Shown here: in pieces, positions 35,315 through 47,179 of the stretch
How positions within the stretch are numbered: the stretch's first letter is position 1
Layout of the letters: each line of letters opens with the position of its first letter
Assembly: GCA_007258455.2 (NCBI GenBank)
Contig: VDFB02270651.1
Coordinates: forward strand, 488,726,905 to 488,790,904
DNA from: Sequoia sempervirens
Taxonomy: Eukaryota > Streptophyta > Pinopsida > Cupressales > Cupressaceae
Length of the DNA: 64,000 bases
Direction: 5' to 3'
Notes under the pieces: model-generated
What the model was told of the DNA's origin: nothing
Database searches by the model: none
What the model saw: only the letters and a program-made list of their open reading frames with translations
Program-made: the position numbers and the translations under genes

Positions 35315-36660
35315 AAAGCTAAAAGTGATGCCACTAAGGCAGGTAGGAGGGAAGAAGAGAAGTGGTCCTGAGATCCTCCTTCTTCCTCTTCCACTGGTCA
35401 CTCTAACACTTCTTTTGACTTTGTTGTGGTGCTGTCAGATTCTATTCCACACTTGTGGGAGAATCCTATGGTGCCTGCTTGGCAAAAGCCTAAGCATCCT
35501 AGATTCAAACTTCTTGTTCTGCCCACGAAGCCTAGGCCTATTCGGTATAGTAGGAAGAAGGCCTCCCATGGAGATTCATCTTTGTATCAACCTCCAAAGT
35601 CTCCTACTACTCCTGCTCCTAAAGCAATGAACAAGAAGAGGCTGATTGCTAAGGTCTTGAGCTAACTCTTCCTATTGCTTCTCAACTTACTCCTCCTACT
35701 CCAGTATAGGAAGCCATTCCTCTACCAAACATGGCTTTAGTGGATATTCCCATAGTTGAGGATGAGTTTTTTTTCCTTTGTAGCTTTTGACCTCTAGCTC
35801 AAAGAGTCATACAAATTGGCTTGCACACAAGTGTAAGCAATAGCGAAAGGATCATTTGGTTGAGCAGGCCACCTCATAGAGGAAGGAAGAAGAGATGATC
35901 ATCCCAACTTTAGGGCCTCTTGTAGCATCTTCATTTATCCTTCCCTCTACTTCCCTTTAGTCTAGTTCCACATTGCTTCCAACTTCAGCTACGAGTATGA
36001 ATGTGCCTGACCCCAAGGGGGTATAGGTGTTCATTTCTCCTTCAGTGGAGCCACCTTTGTTGGTGTCCATTCTAGATGTCCCACCTTTCTCGAGACCCAT
36101 AGATATGGAAAACACCTTGGTGGTGTCTACTATGGTTTTCTCCTCCTCCTCTTCCTCTACACCTCTTGCCTCATCTATGGGGAGATCGCATCCCCCAACT
36201 AAGCAAAAGGTCAAGGGTAGTTCCTCTTGCAATAAGGAACAAAAGAGGATCCCACCTTCTTAACAAGGTGGTCTCATGCTGACTTGCTCTATCTTAGTGA
36301 TGGAACTAGTCCTAGCTTCCCCTAAGTTCATCATCGCTCCTGAGCCATTTGACAAGCCTAGCAATGAATCTCAGGTGCAACCTGTCTCGTCCATTGAAGT
36401 TAAACATGGTACTCTTGTAAGGTGCATGTTTAACTCTATGGATGAAGTTCCATCCTTGTCAACGATCTTCATGAAATCACTGACACTAGGTCCATAAGAT
36501 CTCAGTGGAGAGGACCTTGTAGGGACCTCTTCCTTAGCCCTTTTTATGAGAGGGTTGGATGCTCCACCTCTTAACATCCCACCACTATAGGCTCATCCTC
36601 CTTTCCCCTACAATGATCTAGAGTGTGAAGTAGATGACCTATTGGTCGATCAATGTTAGG
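35315..36660 (+). pseudogene. Low-complexity region downstream of the N protease
   Basis: After the protease the plus strand has Pro/Ser/Lys-rich stretches. The clearest is 35426-35665 (WENPMVPAWQKPKHPRFKL, then KSPTTPAPKAMNKKRLI); 36027-36263 is Ser/Pro-rich (SSSSSSTPLASSMGRSHPP). They are in different frames with several stops. They may be the decayed tail of the N polyprotein, comparable in place and composition to the basic tail of R. The alternative is non-coding sequence. From 36660 to 37490 I see only a TG microsatellite (36694-36709) and no gene. Confidence 0.35.
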
Positions 36661-37499
36661 AGGAGGACTCTTCTTTATCTTTAAATTAGATATGTGTGTG
36701 TGTGTGTGTTGTGACACATTCCCCTATGATTGTGCTATGTGTGCCTAGATGACCCTCATCACCCCTATTGGTGCTTGGATACAAGAGTGTTTTTTCTGCT
36801 ATAAACCTTCCACTATTTGCATCATCATTCTTCCATGTTTGTGTTTGATTTTCAGTAAATTGGGGATGATGAAAAGAATTGGGGGCATTTAGGCTTCCCT
36901 TCCATGTTGACCCCATTTTTTATTTTTACTTTGTCTTCTCATGCATTCTTCACGTGGTTTGATATAGTAGGGGCTTGATGATAGTTCATTTATATACTAT
37001 TACAATACACATATATTTATGAGCAGTCTTGACCTTGAAATATCAGGTTACCCCTATGTCTTTTGTTTGTGTTTATCTCTTTTAATTTCTCTATTCTTTA
37101 ATTAAGTAATCCCTCTCATGCGTGACAAGGCTTCTACTTCAACATTTTGATTTTCATAAAATGCGTTTGTTGCCAACAAATCTTTTCTTGGAAATCCTTT
37201 TTTAAAAACAACATTTAGGGCTAGGAATCCTTTGGAAATTCCTTTTTGAAAACAACATTTGGGGAATTATCTTCCTTTATGAGGTGATTCCTTGATGATG
37301 GATCATTTCAAGAAAGGAAACATCTACTTTCAAACTATGCATCCCTTGAGTGGACCCCTTCTTTACACCGGGTTCTTAAGGGACCCCTTTGAAAGTTTTC
37401 CAACTTGTTGACGGTCTGTGTGACTATCCGCTTACTTTCCTACATGGCCACTTTATGACATGTTCTACCTATAGATAGACATGTTTCTTTGTAGGTGCA

Positions 37500-38200
37500 C
37501 TTGTGAAGCCACGTCCTGACTCTATAGAGTCCACTTTCCTAGGTTTCCTCCATGTGAGATATTGCAAGATACCTCCTTGCATTTCTAGGAACTTGTAGGG
37601 AACTTCCTTTGAGTTTCCTCCATGTGCGATATCTTGGGGGTTACTCCCCTATAGGTCTAGGGGTTTGTAGGGTACTTTCTTGGGGTCTCCTTCATGTGAT
37701 AGTTCTTGGAGGATACCTTCCTTGCAGATCTGTGGGCTTGTAAGGCACTTTCTTAGCTTCCTCCATTTGAGATATCTTGGGAGACTCCTCCTTATAGGTC
37801 TATAGATCTGTAAGGCACTTTGTCTTAGTTTCCACTAGGTGAGAGATCTTGGGGGACACCTTCTTGTAGGTCTGCATTTTTGTAAGGAATTTTGTCATGA
37901 TTTCCTCCATGTGAGAGATCTTGGGGGATGCCTCCTTGCAAGTTTGTAGATATATAAGGCACTTTGTCTCAGTTACCTCCATGTGAGAGATCTTTTGGGA
38001 TGCCTCCTTGTAGTTATGTGGATCTGTAAGGTTCTTTTTCTCAGTTTCCTTCTTGTGAGAGATCTTGGTGGATACCTTCCTTGTATGCCTAAGAGCCTAT
38101 GAGGTGCTTGCTTCTCTGGGCTTCCTTCATGTGAGAGATCTTGGGGGTCACCTCCTTGTAGGCCTGCAGGCCTATAAGACACTTTCAACTTCATAGTTCT
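37500..38200. repeat. Minisatellite, about nine 72-bp units
   Basis: The core CCATGTGAGAGATCTTGGGG recurs about every 72 bp (near 37548, 37619, 37690, 37762, 37834, 37907, 37979, 38050, 38126), with ATACCTCCTTG and TGTAAGGCACTTT in most units. Seventy-two bases is 24 codons. The minus strand stays open across units 4-6 (for example KEASPKISHMEE), while the plus strand, the sense of N, has stops. It lies just before the N 3' LTR. Confidence 0.88.
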
Positions 38201-38345
38201 AAGAAGCTATGAAGTCCTTTGCTTTCCCTGCACCTTCAAGTTCATCAGATTATGATCTACTTCCTCGATGGTTTAGGTATACATTTCTAACTCCACAATT
38301 CTTTGATCTACTTTACCAAAGAACTCATCAGTATTTATACTTTCT

Positions 38346-38360
38346 AAAGTAGGGGAAAGA
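38346..38360 (+). other. Polypurine tract of N
   Basis: AAAGTAGGGGAAAGA ends at the start of the 3' LTR. Its composition and place fix the plus orientation. Confidence 0.75.
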
Positions 38361-39657
38361 GGCATATGAGTGAATTTTCACCCCTTAAGCAAATTCCCCT
38401 TTTTCCTTTCTCCACTTTAGAAAATTGAATTTAGAGGCTAAATTCCACATAAGAACATTTCCTTCATTCCACTTGGCACCTATTTTGAGTGTCCATCAAA
38501 GAATTTTTGTCATGGATTCTCGCACAATGTGCAGATATATGTGCAATGCACTTATGTCCCTAATAGATTCCTACAGCTGGAGCCTATAGAGGCATTGCAA
38601 TTCTCTATGGTGGTCGACTTGTAATGCCCTCTTCAACTGACTAGCCCAAATATGGCCATTTTCTTCATCTTTCATTCAAATTCACTCTTCCTTCATGAAT
38701 TTCATCTTCTACACATCTTATACAAGCTTGATCAATCTTCTAAGCTTTAAACTCAACTTCTACACACTTTCTTGCACTCACTTCTTGCATTCCCAAGCAC
38801 TTCTAGCAGCACTTTTGCACTCCATAGCAGCAACAACATCACTCCTTCAATTCAATAGAGAAAGTGTGGGACAACGACATTGCAAAAAAGGCTTGAGTAC
38901 TCTCATTTTCTCCCCCATTTTCCTTAAGTGCTCTTGTTGGAGGTGGTAAGTTTTCCACTCCTCTCCTCTATTACTTGGTTGCGTAAGCACATTTACTATT
39001 TTGTAGTGTTTTAGTGTGCTTTACTTCATTTCCTTCTTTATCATATTGTTTCTCCATCAAACAAAACTTGGCTATCCATGGAAGTGGAAACACTAAAGTG
39101 GGGGTCTGACTAAGGAAAACCTCTTAACAACCCCAACCAAATTTACCTCTTTTTGTGTGTAGGTGATTGTGCTACTAAGAGCTAGCTGGTGAGCAAATTC
39201 CTTGCTGAGATTATTCTTGCCACCCTAACTCTTGTGTATTTACTTTATCATATTAGATCATATACTGTATACCTTATAGCATTGTTTTGGCCATTTGTAA
39301 GTAGTTAGATAGGATGTTAGTCTATTTTCTATAGTTTAACCTTGTCTCTTTAGTCCTTTGGTCATACAGGTGCTAGTACACTTGAGAGACACTAGCACAC
39401 TGCACTATTGTTTCGGGACTGCACATTTGTCCTTAGGTAGAGAGATTCTTGAAGAAATATTGTTGAACCTAAAAATTGGCTCACCTAACCCCATTTTGAA
39501 CTTCGGGTCCACAAAGTGATCAAAGGGCGTAATATCCTCATCATTCGTGTCCCACATTTCCTAACACCCCTTTTAGCTGAGGTAAGCTAGGGAAACATTC
39601 CACTCTTGGCCCTTCGTGACCTAAGGCCTTGAACATGGTTGATCCCCCTACCTTACA
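38361..39657 (+). repeat. 3' LTR of N
   Basis: Pairs with 33123-34418; both end CTACCTTACA and carry the same ACCCC-TTTTTCC and GCACTTCT landmarks. Several small indels separate the copies. Confidence 0.82.
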
Positions 39658-39662
39658 CTTAA

Positions 39663-40056
39663 ATTCTAGAAAAGGAAATAGAAAATAAGAAACAACAAAT
39701 AGAAACTTAGAAAATGAAGTTTAAATGCCAAAAAATGCAGTACAAAATGTGTAGAGGGACTGATTTGCCTAATGTGGTGAATGAGTCCCAATGATGATTT
39801 TTTTGAAATTTTTTAGAATTTTGAATTGAATTTTATGCTTTTTATGTTTCCTGAGCTATGTATAAGATGCAAATGTAGAATTTTATTAATTTGTAATGAA
39901 ATTAAATGTAACAATGCAAGCTAAATGATCTTTTCACTAATGCAAGTTTGGAACTAGAATGAAAATTAACCAATGCAATGTTAATGCATGCTAAATCTAG
40001 GATGAAAATTCACTTCAAATTAGAATTTCAATTCCCTAAATGCACGTTCACCAAAA
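39663..40056 (-). other. R leader with candidate primer-binding site
   Basis: On the minus strand the LTR end CCTTTTCA is followed by TTTTGGTGAACGTGCATTT (40038-40056), a TGG-led sequence of the kind complementary to a tRNA 3' end. I cannot name the tRNA. N has a similar TAGTGAAC site after its LTR. The leader also holds one copy of the R palindrome (39757-39790: GGGACTGATT with AATGAGTCCC). No coding sequence was seen. Confidence 0.5.
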
Positions 40057-41628
40057 TGAAAAGGTGATAATTCGGCTCTCATTTTCACCTTTAGGGTTTT
40101 TGGACCTAAAAGGAAGAGGCAATCCTCACACTCTTCACTCAAGGAAAAACCCTTGAGATTTCAATCTAAAGGAGATTTAAATATTGTAAAGGGATTGTCC
40201 TAAAGGATAAATGATATCTAATAATGGGTTCACCAACAAATTTGGACTTGGAGAAGACAATGCAATGCAAGTTTTAAGAAAAACCCCTAGTTGAATGCAA
40301 ACTAACTGTAAATGACCTAGAAATATGAACAAAATGCAACAAAAATCTATAAGATAGAAAGTCTACATCTGGGATACTAAAGAAGGAAGAATGGAGGTTT
40401 AGAATTCTAGAAAATCTATTGTTAATGCTGACTAGGACTCATTCACCAAGCTAGGTGAATCAATCTAGTTTCTAGTAAAATATGCATATACAAGTTTCAA
40501 CCAAAAGGGTATCTATATTTGTAAAAATATCTGTCAGGCCAATGCAATGGGACTCATTTTCCAATAGTGGTGAATTGGTCCACTTTTTTATTTTCGAGAA
40601 GTTATAAACTGGATTCTACTCCTCTTGATCTACTCTTCTCTTTGTGATTGGTTTCTAGATTCAAAAATAGAAATTGCCACTTGTAGACCTTCTCCAAGCT
40701 TCTCCAAGGCTTGATGAAAACTTTAGGGATTTGACAACTTTTCTGCAACTTTACTTCTTGAAAAATCTACAACCATTCATTGCAAATCACACACAAGAAG
40801 AGGGAAAAATATTATGGGGTTAGGGAATAGGGGTTTTCCTTGGTAAAACCATTTATTGGTAATTAAAACCTTGAAATGAAAGAAAATATGAATGGAGAAT
40901 GATGAATGAACAAAGAACAATGTTGTAACTCACCAAATCCTAGCAATAAGGTTCTACAAATGTGCTTGAAATGGCTGCAATGGATGTGGTTCTTGACTCT
41001 TTCTTGAATGATGTTGATCTTGAATGCAATGCTTACTTGAATAATAAACTCCACATCACAACTATTAGCACAATAACCAACATGAAGAATGTAATCTTTC
41101 ACATGATGATTAACACTTGAAGAATGTTCTTGAATTCTTGATAATATTCCCTTGAATTCTCTTGTGAATGCTCAAATGCTCTTGTGAACTCTCTTGAATG
41201 CTAGGCATTGAATGCTTGAATTCTTGAGATGAAAATGAGTGAAAGAACCTTGTATTTATACTCAATTATTCAAGAATTCCCAAAATTTCAACACTAAAAG
41301 ATGACATCAGATCTAGGAGAATAAAATTCCATAAAAAATTTCAATTAAATTTTAATTTTAGTCACATGGAAATCATTCACCTGAGCTAGTGAGTGAGTCC
41401 CATCAGACATAATGTATGGGACCAAAAAATGAAAAGTGCTTACAAATGTGTGAAACCTGCATCGGGGCCAAAAGGACCTAGGTGGGACTCATTCACCCAA
41501 GGTGACGAATGAGTTCCAAACACTAAATTTGGGCCACACAAGCCAGGAACACATGAATTGTGATTGGTTACTAATTAGTGTCAATATTATCAATTGAAAA
41601 TATGCTATAAATGAGGCTTATGGATGCA
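40057..41628 (-). repeat. 5' LTR of R, inner part (interrupted by M)
   Basis: Matches 19037-20560 of the R 3' LTR. It is cut at the target site ATGCA (41624-41628) by element M and resumes after 59368. Palindromes lie at 40432-40468, 40549-40583, 41368-41401 and 41484-41517. Confidence 0.85.
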
Positions 41629-42410
41629 TGGTGTATTCAAGGATGAAGGGTCCAAAAATAGGACTGTCCAACCTTACAACAAGAGCAAGCATGATGGAAA
41701 CTAAATGAAAAAGTACACAATCACACATGGAAATAAATTTAATGATAAATTATTCACTAGCAACATGCCCTTCCTTCCATCTTACAAAATTATAGAATTA
41801 CAAAATGATATGGTGTTAAAGTGCATAAATATAATGCGGTTCAAATCCCTTATCTGCTATCTATATCTATTGAGGATAATGATGCTAATGAATATACTAA
41901 ATTCAACTACACAATACCTATATATACTAATTCCTAGCTCTAGAAAAGGTCTATCTCGGCCTCAAGAGGTGTTAAACCCAAAAGTTGATAAAACTTGTGA
42001 GGGTCGGCCAAAACATATGATTTTTCCTTTGATTCTTGGAAAAACACAATGTGGTTTAGAACTATGGTTCATCAATGAATGTGCATCCTTATGAAATGGT
42101 ATAGAATAGGGTGCACCCTTGAAAATCCAAGACTAGTCAGTGAATGCTTTCTATCCAAATATAGTTGATATCCTATTAGTGATAACTTCATATTGGAATC
42201 TCCAAAACACTTGAATTTTAGATATGATGTATATGTTGCAATTAAGATCAAATATATTGCTCTGTGAGATTTAGTGTTGCAATATAGTACAACGCAATAT
42301 GAAATACTAAGACTGGGTCCGACAGATAACTACTTAAATGAAAGAAAACATGAATGTAGATATTTTTTATTGATGCAAGATTGTTTGAAACCTAGGATGC
42401 TCCTGCATTA
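41629..42410 (-). repeat. 3' LTR of M
   Basis: Pairs with 58570-59363. On the minus strand it starts TAATGCAGGAGCATCC and ends TACACCA. A minus-strand TATATATAG lies near 41922. The Met-led frame 41705-42094 is not preserved in the partner LTR. Confidence 0.85.
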
Positions 42411-42469
42411 GACACCCAAGGTTGAAGAAAAGTGAGCCTCTCACTTTACAAGGGCTAGAGGAAAACCAG

Positions 42470-42623
42470 TGTGGTCCACCTCAGCTTGGGAAATCCATGA
42501 TGAATCTTCCTTTGGTCTTCCTTTCCTTCTACCTAGATATTCCTTGTATTACTTTCCTTTGGTAGTATAGCCAACTCTATTGTCTAAAATATCCTCAATT
42601 TCCTTCGGATGATGTTCTATTTC
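42470..42623 (-). pseudogene. Chromodomain at the C-terminus of M pol
   Basis: The minus strand encodes EIEHHPKEIEDILDNRVGYT, then a GK-stop-YKEYL, then GRPKEDSSWISQAEVD. This matches the chromodomain pattern of chromoviral integrases (P.EI.DILD.R.....G..YLVKWKGRP..DSSW). LVRWKG is changed to LGRRKG and one Gln codon has become a stop. In the family this domain steers integration to modified chromatin. Confidence 0.75.
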
Positions 42624-43069
42624 ATTAAAAAAAATAGCTTATTTTCCCTCTAGTGACTCTCCTTCATGATACTATTATAGATCTACAATGTTGAATATTA
42701 GTGATATGTCAAAATCCTCTGATAGTTCCACTTCATAAGCATTTCCAGAATCAAACTTACTAATGATCTTACAAGGTCCAAACTTCTTCATATTTAACTT
42801 ATTAAATGTCCCAACTAGAAATATCTCATTTCTCAAATATACCATTACTTCCTCTCCTACTACAAACTCCTTATGTCTTTTGTTGTATCCTTGTAGGTAT
42901 TGTTCATCTTCTCCAGGTGTTCCTTGATTTGAGTATGCATTGTTTCCATGAATCCTGCAAATTCTTCTACCTCTGCACTCCTTTTACTCTCCATATTGAT
43001 ACCCCTTAATTCTGCTACTCCTTTGGGTTATTGTTCTATCACAATTTCAAATGATTGCTTCCTTCAACT

Positions 43070-43700
43070 CTAGTTTATTGAATTTTTGTATGCAAACTCT
43101 ACTTGCAATAGTATCAAGTCCCAATTTCCTACTTTTCCTTCAGCCAAAAATCTCAACAAGTTTCCCAAAATCATAATTACCACTTTTTTTGGTCTACCTG
43201 TCTGTGGGTGAAATCCTAAACTATACTTAAACTCTATCTTAATCTTCTTCCACAATGTCTTTCAGAAATATCCAATGGACTTAGTGTCCTTGTCTGATAC
43301 TATGCTCTTTGGTAGTTCATATAACCTCACAATCTTCTTGAAAAATAGTTCTGCGACATACACTGCATCACTGGCCTTCTTATAAGGTATGAAATGCATC
43401 ATCTTAGAAAATCTATCCACAACCACAAATACAAAATCAAATCCTCTTTGTGTCTTAGGTAATCCCAACAAAAAATCCATGCTAATTTCCTCCCATGTTC
43501 TCTCGGGTATTGTCAATGGAGTATACCTCCTAGTGTTCTGACTATTTCCCTTCACAACATGATTGATCCTATAACTCTAAACATACTTACTAACATCCTT
43601 ATAAAGTTGTGGCCAAAAATAGTTCTCACTGATCAATGCTATGGTCTTATCAATTCTAAAATGTCATGTTAATCCTCCACAATTCTTTTCCTTGATTAAA
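43070..43700 (-). pseudogene. Gypsy integrase of M
   Basis: The zinc domain (43560-43700) keeps GHFRIDKT but has lost both Cys (a [10 protein letters not shown] reading in place of CxxCQ). The core 43262-43555 has [18 protein letters not shown] (first Asp) and VSDKD (second Asp). The following block 43070-43255 has FHPQTGRPKKV where family members have QTDGQTEV, so the catalytic Glu is lost. A frameshift separates the blocks near 43258. Confidence 0.88.
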
Positions 43701-43889
43701 TTCTCTCTCATTAAACTCCTAGGGTTGCATAACTATTGTTCTTGAATAGCATACCTTACTAAATGAAATAATCCAACCATCTACTCCTATTTGTCTCCAT
43801 AGGCTCCTTACAAGCCTTCAATTCCTTAGCAAAGTCAATTTCATCCTCACACATATTCTTCAATTCTTCAAAAACCAATGCTTCAATTC

Positions 43890-43987
43890 TCATCTCTATC
43901 AATAAAATCATCTTGCTAAATGCATCTGCAACCTTGTTTGACTTCCCACTCTAGTGCTTCAACAAAAATGTGTAGCTCTGCAAGAAT
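43890..43987 (-). pseudogene. End of M RNase H, separated by P1
   Basis: The minus strand encodes VEFLQSYTFLLKH, a stop, SGKSNKVADAFSK, the usual end of gypsy RNase H (KHK.GK.N.VADALSR). It continues the RWV at 51297 once P1 and one TCTAC copy are removed. Confidence 0.82.
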
Positions 43988-43992
43988 TCTAC

Positions 43993-45320
43993 TGTTGCAA
44001 GGGCACCTTGGGGTTCTCATTCCTTCATGAGGCTTTTGTTATGTTTTTCTTTATTTTCAAATGTGTTCATTATTTAATAAGGTACAATGGACCTTTTCAA
44101 TGTTTGTAATAGGTTGCATTAGGTGTTGTTAGGTGTCAAGTCAAGGTTCAATGTAAACTTGATGTATCCAAGTAGTGCTTTGTGTAATTTCTTCAAACTA
44201 AACTTGTAAACACACAACCAATGGTCTCATCATTCAAAAATAAATTGAGGACCATTGGAAGAGGTATTGGGATGCTTAAAAATTCTCCTTGTGGTTGAGG
44301 CAAGGTTGTTTTTGAATTTTGTGAAGATTTGAATACAAAGAAACTCTATTTTTTTGGATTTTCTGCATTTTCTCTTTGCTATTTTGATTTGTACAACCCG
44401 TGACATTACTATATAGGCTCCAAACATATATGTATTGAAAGAGGGAGGAGTTACCTTTCTTTTGGCTATGGTTTTTCATAATTTCATAGAGAAACAAGAA
44501 AGTTATCTCCAATTTTTTGGAAGTGGGTCTAAAACCCTACCAAACCAGGGTTTGGCCACTAAAATGCATATAACTCTCCACTAAATATTGGTAAAGGACT
44601 AATTTTTGGTGGAATGGTAGGGTTATGATTTTTTTTTTATGTTTCAAGTGGTTTCAAGAGTAGGAATGGATTTTTCTAAGAGTTCCATGATGAATTAGGC
44701 CTGACATCTCTATGTGACAAGCCTAAAAATTGAACTTTAGAGCAAGTACTTGCAAAATGTTGGGTGTTTATGCAAGGGTGATGGTTGATATGTGTAAAAG
44801 GGGTCTTTGGGAATACTAGGGAACCTATTGAAGGCTTTAGAGATGTTGGGGTGTGCCTAGGTAGATTGATTCTTTCATTGTGTAGGCCTAATTAGGCTTC
44901 CTTGTGGCTTGAAGGTTTATCATTTGAAGCATCTATTCTTAGTGTCTTTTCTTGTACATTTGAAGAATTGTAGAGGTCCATGTTGGGAACCTAAAACTAA
45001 GTTATTTTTTATAGTTCTTTCCATTAACAAAGTTGTATTGTGACTGTATTGGTTGGATAGGGCTACAAGGTTGCATAGGCATATCTTGAAGCGATGGATG
45101 AGTGATGATTCCTAAGTGTAGGGTATGGTTTTTGGCCATGTTTTTTTCATGGTGAGAGCATTATAATCATCACAAATTACTTGGATATGTGTACTTGTGA
45201 GAACCCTTGTTGGGTGGTTGGGTTGTCTCAATGAAGGAATAGTGGAATTGAAGAGTCCACTTAGAGTATTTGAGAGAAGCTTGCCATTAAAGACTTGTCT
45301 TCCCTACACACTCTGCATCA
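43993..45320 (+). repeat. 5' LTR of P1
   Basis: Starts TGTTGCAAGGGCACC, ends CTCTGCATCA and pairs with 49975-51291. A TATA-like CTATATAGG sits at 44409-44417 and is changed to CTATATGGG in the partner. Confidence 0.88.
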
Positions 45321-45323
45321 TAG

Positions 45324-45338
45324 TGGTATCATAGTAGG
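45324..45338 (+). other. Primer-binding site of P1
   Basis: TGGTATCATAGTAGG follows the LTR end by three bases. The plant consensus complementary to initiator Met tRNA is TGGTATCAGAGC; one base of the core differs. Confidence 0.8.
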
Positions 45339-45392
45339 ATCTGATTATGAAGATTGTAAAGATAATGTGAGTAGTTGAATGGTGAAGAAACA

Positions 45393-46460
45393 ATGCCTCC
45401 AAAAGGTGGGTCTATGGTTGCAAAGGAGTTGAAAGCCTTGAGAGAGAAGGTAGAAGCATTAGAAGCTAGAGATAGAAGGAGAGTGGCTACTGGTGAAGAG
45501 AGTACCTCAGAGGAAGAGGTAGAGTTAGAGGGTGAAGAGGAAATTCCTTCACAAGGAGAGGGAATGGCTCATGAGGAAAGGGGATTCCTTGGTGCTTTTC
45601 AATCTATAAGAGGAGAGACCTCAGAAGTGAACATGCATCTACCAACATATGGTAGAAAGATGAATGATGAAGAAGTGATGGAATGGGTGGATGCCCTAAA
45701 TAACTACTTTGAGTATAAGGAAATGGAATAAAATAAGAAGGTAAAGTTTTCCAAGAAAAATTTGAAAGGGTTTGCCTTAACATGGTGGATCTACTTTCAA
45801 GGAGAAAGGGTGAAAATGGGAAATTCCATGATTAACTCTGGGGATAGGATGGTGAGTAAATTGAAGGAACAATTCCTTCCTTCAGATTATGAAGTGCAAG
45901 TGTTTAGGAAACTACATAGCCTAAAGAAAAAAGACATGGATGCGGCTGCCTATATTGAGGAATTCCACAAACTTAGTATGAGGTGTTCTCATGTGGAGAA
46001 TGAAAAGGAGAAAGTGGCTAGGTATATAAATGGCCTAATGTTTGTAATTCAAGATGAGATTAGCCTAGTAACCCCTAAAATAGTGGAAGAGTGTTTCCAA
46101 GTGGCATGTAGGGCTGAAGAGAAGTTGAGGAGGAAGCAAGAGTAGCAAGGAATGGGAAGAGGTAGAAATTTTAGAGGAATATGTAGTTTTGGTGGAAGAA
46201 ATCAGTCACAAAAATCACAAGGGGAAACAAGTGGAAGCCAAGAATCAAGAGGTAGATTCAAGGGTAGGAGGCCTAATGGATGAGGAAGATCTAATGGATC
46301 AGGGAGAGGTTCCAATGCCTTCTTTGGTAGGTGCTTTAACTGTAATTAGTTTGGACACCTAGCCTTCAAATTTCTAGAGAAACAAGCTTCAAGCTCTCAA
46401 GGTGGGAATAGGAGAAACCAATTGGTACAAGAGGAAGATGCTCAAAGTATGAAATAACCT
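45393..46460 (+). pseudogene. P1 gag with degenerate zinc knuckle
   Basis: The first ATG in frame is at 45393 (MPPKGGSMVAKELKALREKV), and an acidic N-terminus follows. The Retrotrans_gag core (45640-46140) includes MNDEEVMEWVDALNNYF, GFALTWWIYF and KVARYINGLMFVIQDEI. A stop at 45729 interrupts it. The knuckle near 46325-46375 reads CFNCN-stop-FGHLAFKF: the last Cys is Phe and one codon is a stop. It shares KEKVARYING with M gag, so the two elements are cousins. Confidence 0.88.
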
Positions 46461-46598
46461 TTTAGACCTGATAATCCTAAGTTTGGAGAAAGTTTGATGA
46501 TGAGAAGGACATTTCTTAAGGTTCCAAGCACTAAGGAGCTTCCCAAAAGGAAGTCTTAGTTTAGAACTTCATGCAAATCCCATGGAAAGGTATGCAAG

Positions 46599-46868
46599 GT
46601 GATTGTAGATTCAAGCTCCACAAATAATTTAGTGTCCATAGAAATGGTTGGGAAACCAAATCTGAAAAGAATTCCTCATCCCACACCATATAGGATGTCT
46701 TGGTTGAACAAAGGTCAACAAGTGCTTGTCAATGAACAATCTTGGGTAGAGTTTCATATTGGGCACTATAATGAAAAAATCCTTTGTGATGTTATTCCTA
46801 TGGATTCTTGCCACATACTCCTAAACTACCCTTGGAAATATGATAGGAGAGCATATCATGATGGTTAG
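46599..46868 (+). pseudogene. P1 retropepsin
   Basis: In the same frame as gag (1224 bases from the gag frame start). CKVIVDSSSTNNLVS replaces the usual D-S-G with D-S-S, which is common in this lineage. VIPMDSCHILLNYPWKYDR follows (usually LLGRPWQ). A stop at 46866 ends the block; the frame then continues as KNTYKI into the RT linker. Confidence 0.82.
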
Positions 46869-47179
46869 AAGAACACTTACAAGATAAAAAAGGATGGGGA
46901 ATCTTTCACTTTGAACCCTTTACCAGATGAGGGAATGGACAAACAACTTGGGTCTAGTGTCATGGTGGTAGGAGAGAAGGATTTTTTGTAGGAATTAAAG
47001 GAAGAGGGAGGTCAAGGGTTTTCCTTGATTGTTAAGCCAAAATGTAGATCAATTTTGTCCACAAAGAAAGGGGAAGTTATTCCTAGTGAAGTCCAAACCT
47101 TGATGGAGAAGTAAAATGACATTGTGGTGGATGAATTTTCTAGTTCCCTGCCTCCAATTAGAGATATTAGTCACCATAT

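Larger units (their letters stand above)
33123..39657 (+). mobile_element. Nested protease-only LTR element N
   Basis: LTRs 33123-34418 and 38361-39657 (both ~1.3 kb) bound 3.9 kb. The purine tract AAAGTAGGGGAAAGA at 38346-38360 abuts the right LTR, giving plus orientation. Flanks are CTAAA (33118-33122) and CTTAA (39658-39662), a 4/5 match. The only recognised protein is a retropepsin-like fragment at 34722-35125, most like that of its host R. No gag, RT or integrase was seen. It inserted in the R leader/gag 5' side. Confidence 0.82.

Noticed and set aside
36690..36709. TG microsatellite as a regulatory Z-DNA site
   Set aside because: Only about eight dinucleotides; common background in such DNA.
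41705..42094. 129-codon plus-strand frame
   Set aside because: Lies inside the M 3' LTR and is not open in the partner LTR at 58640-59040.
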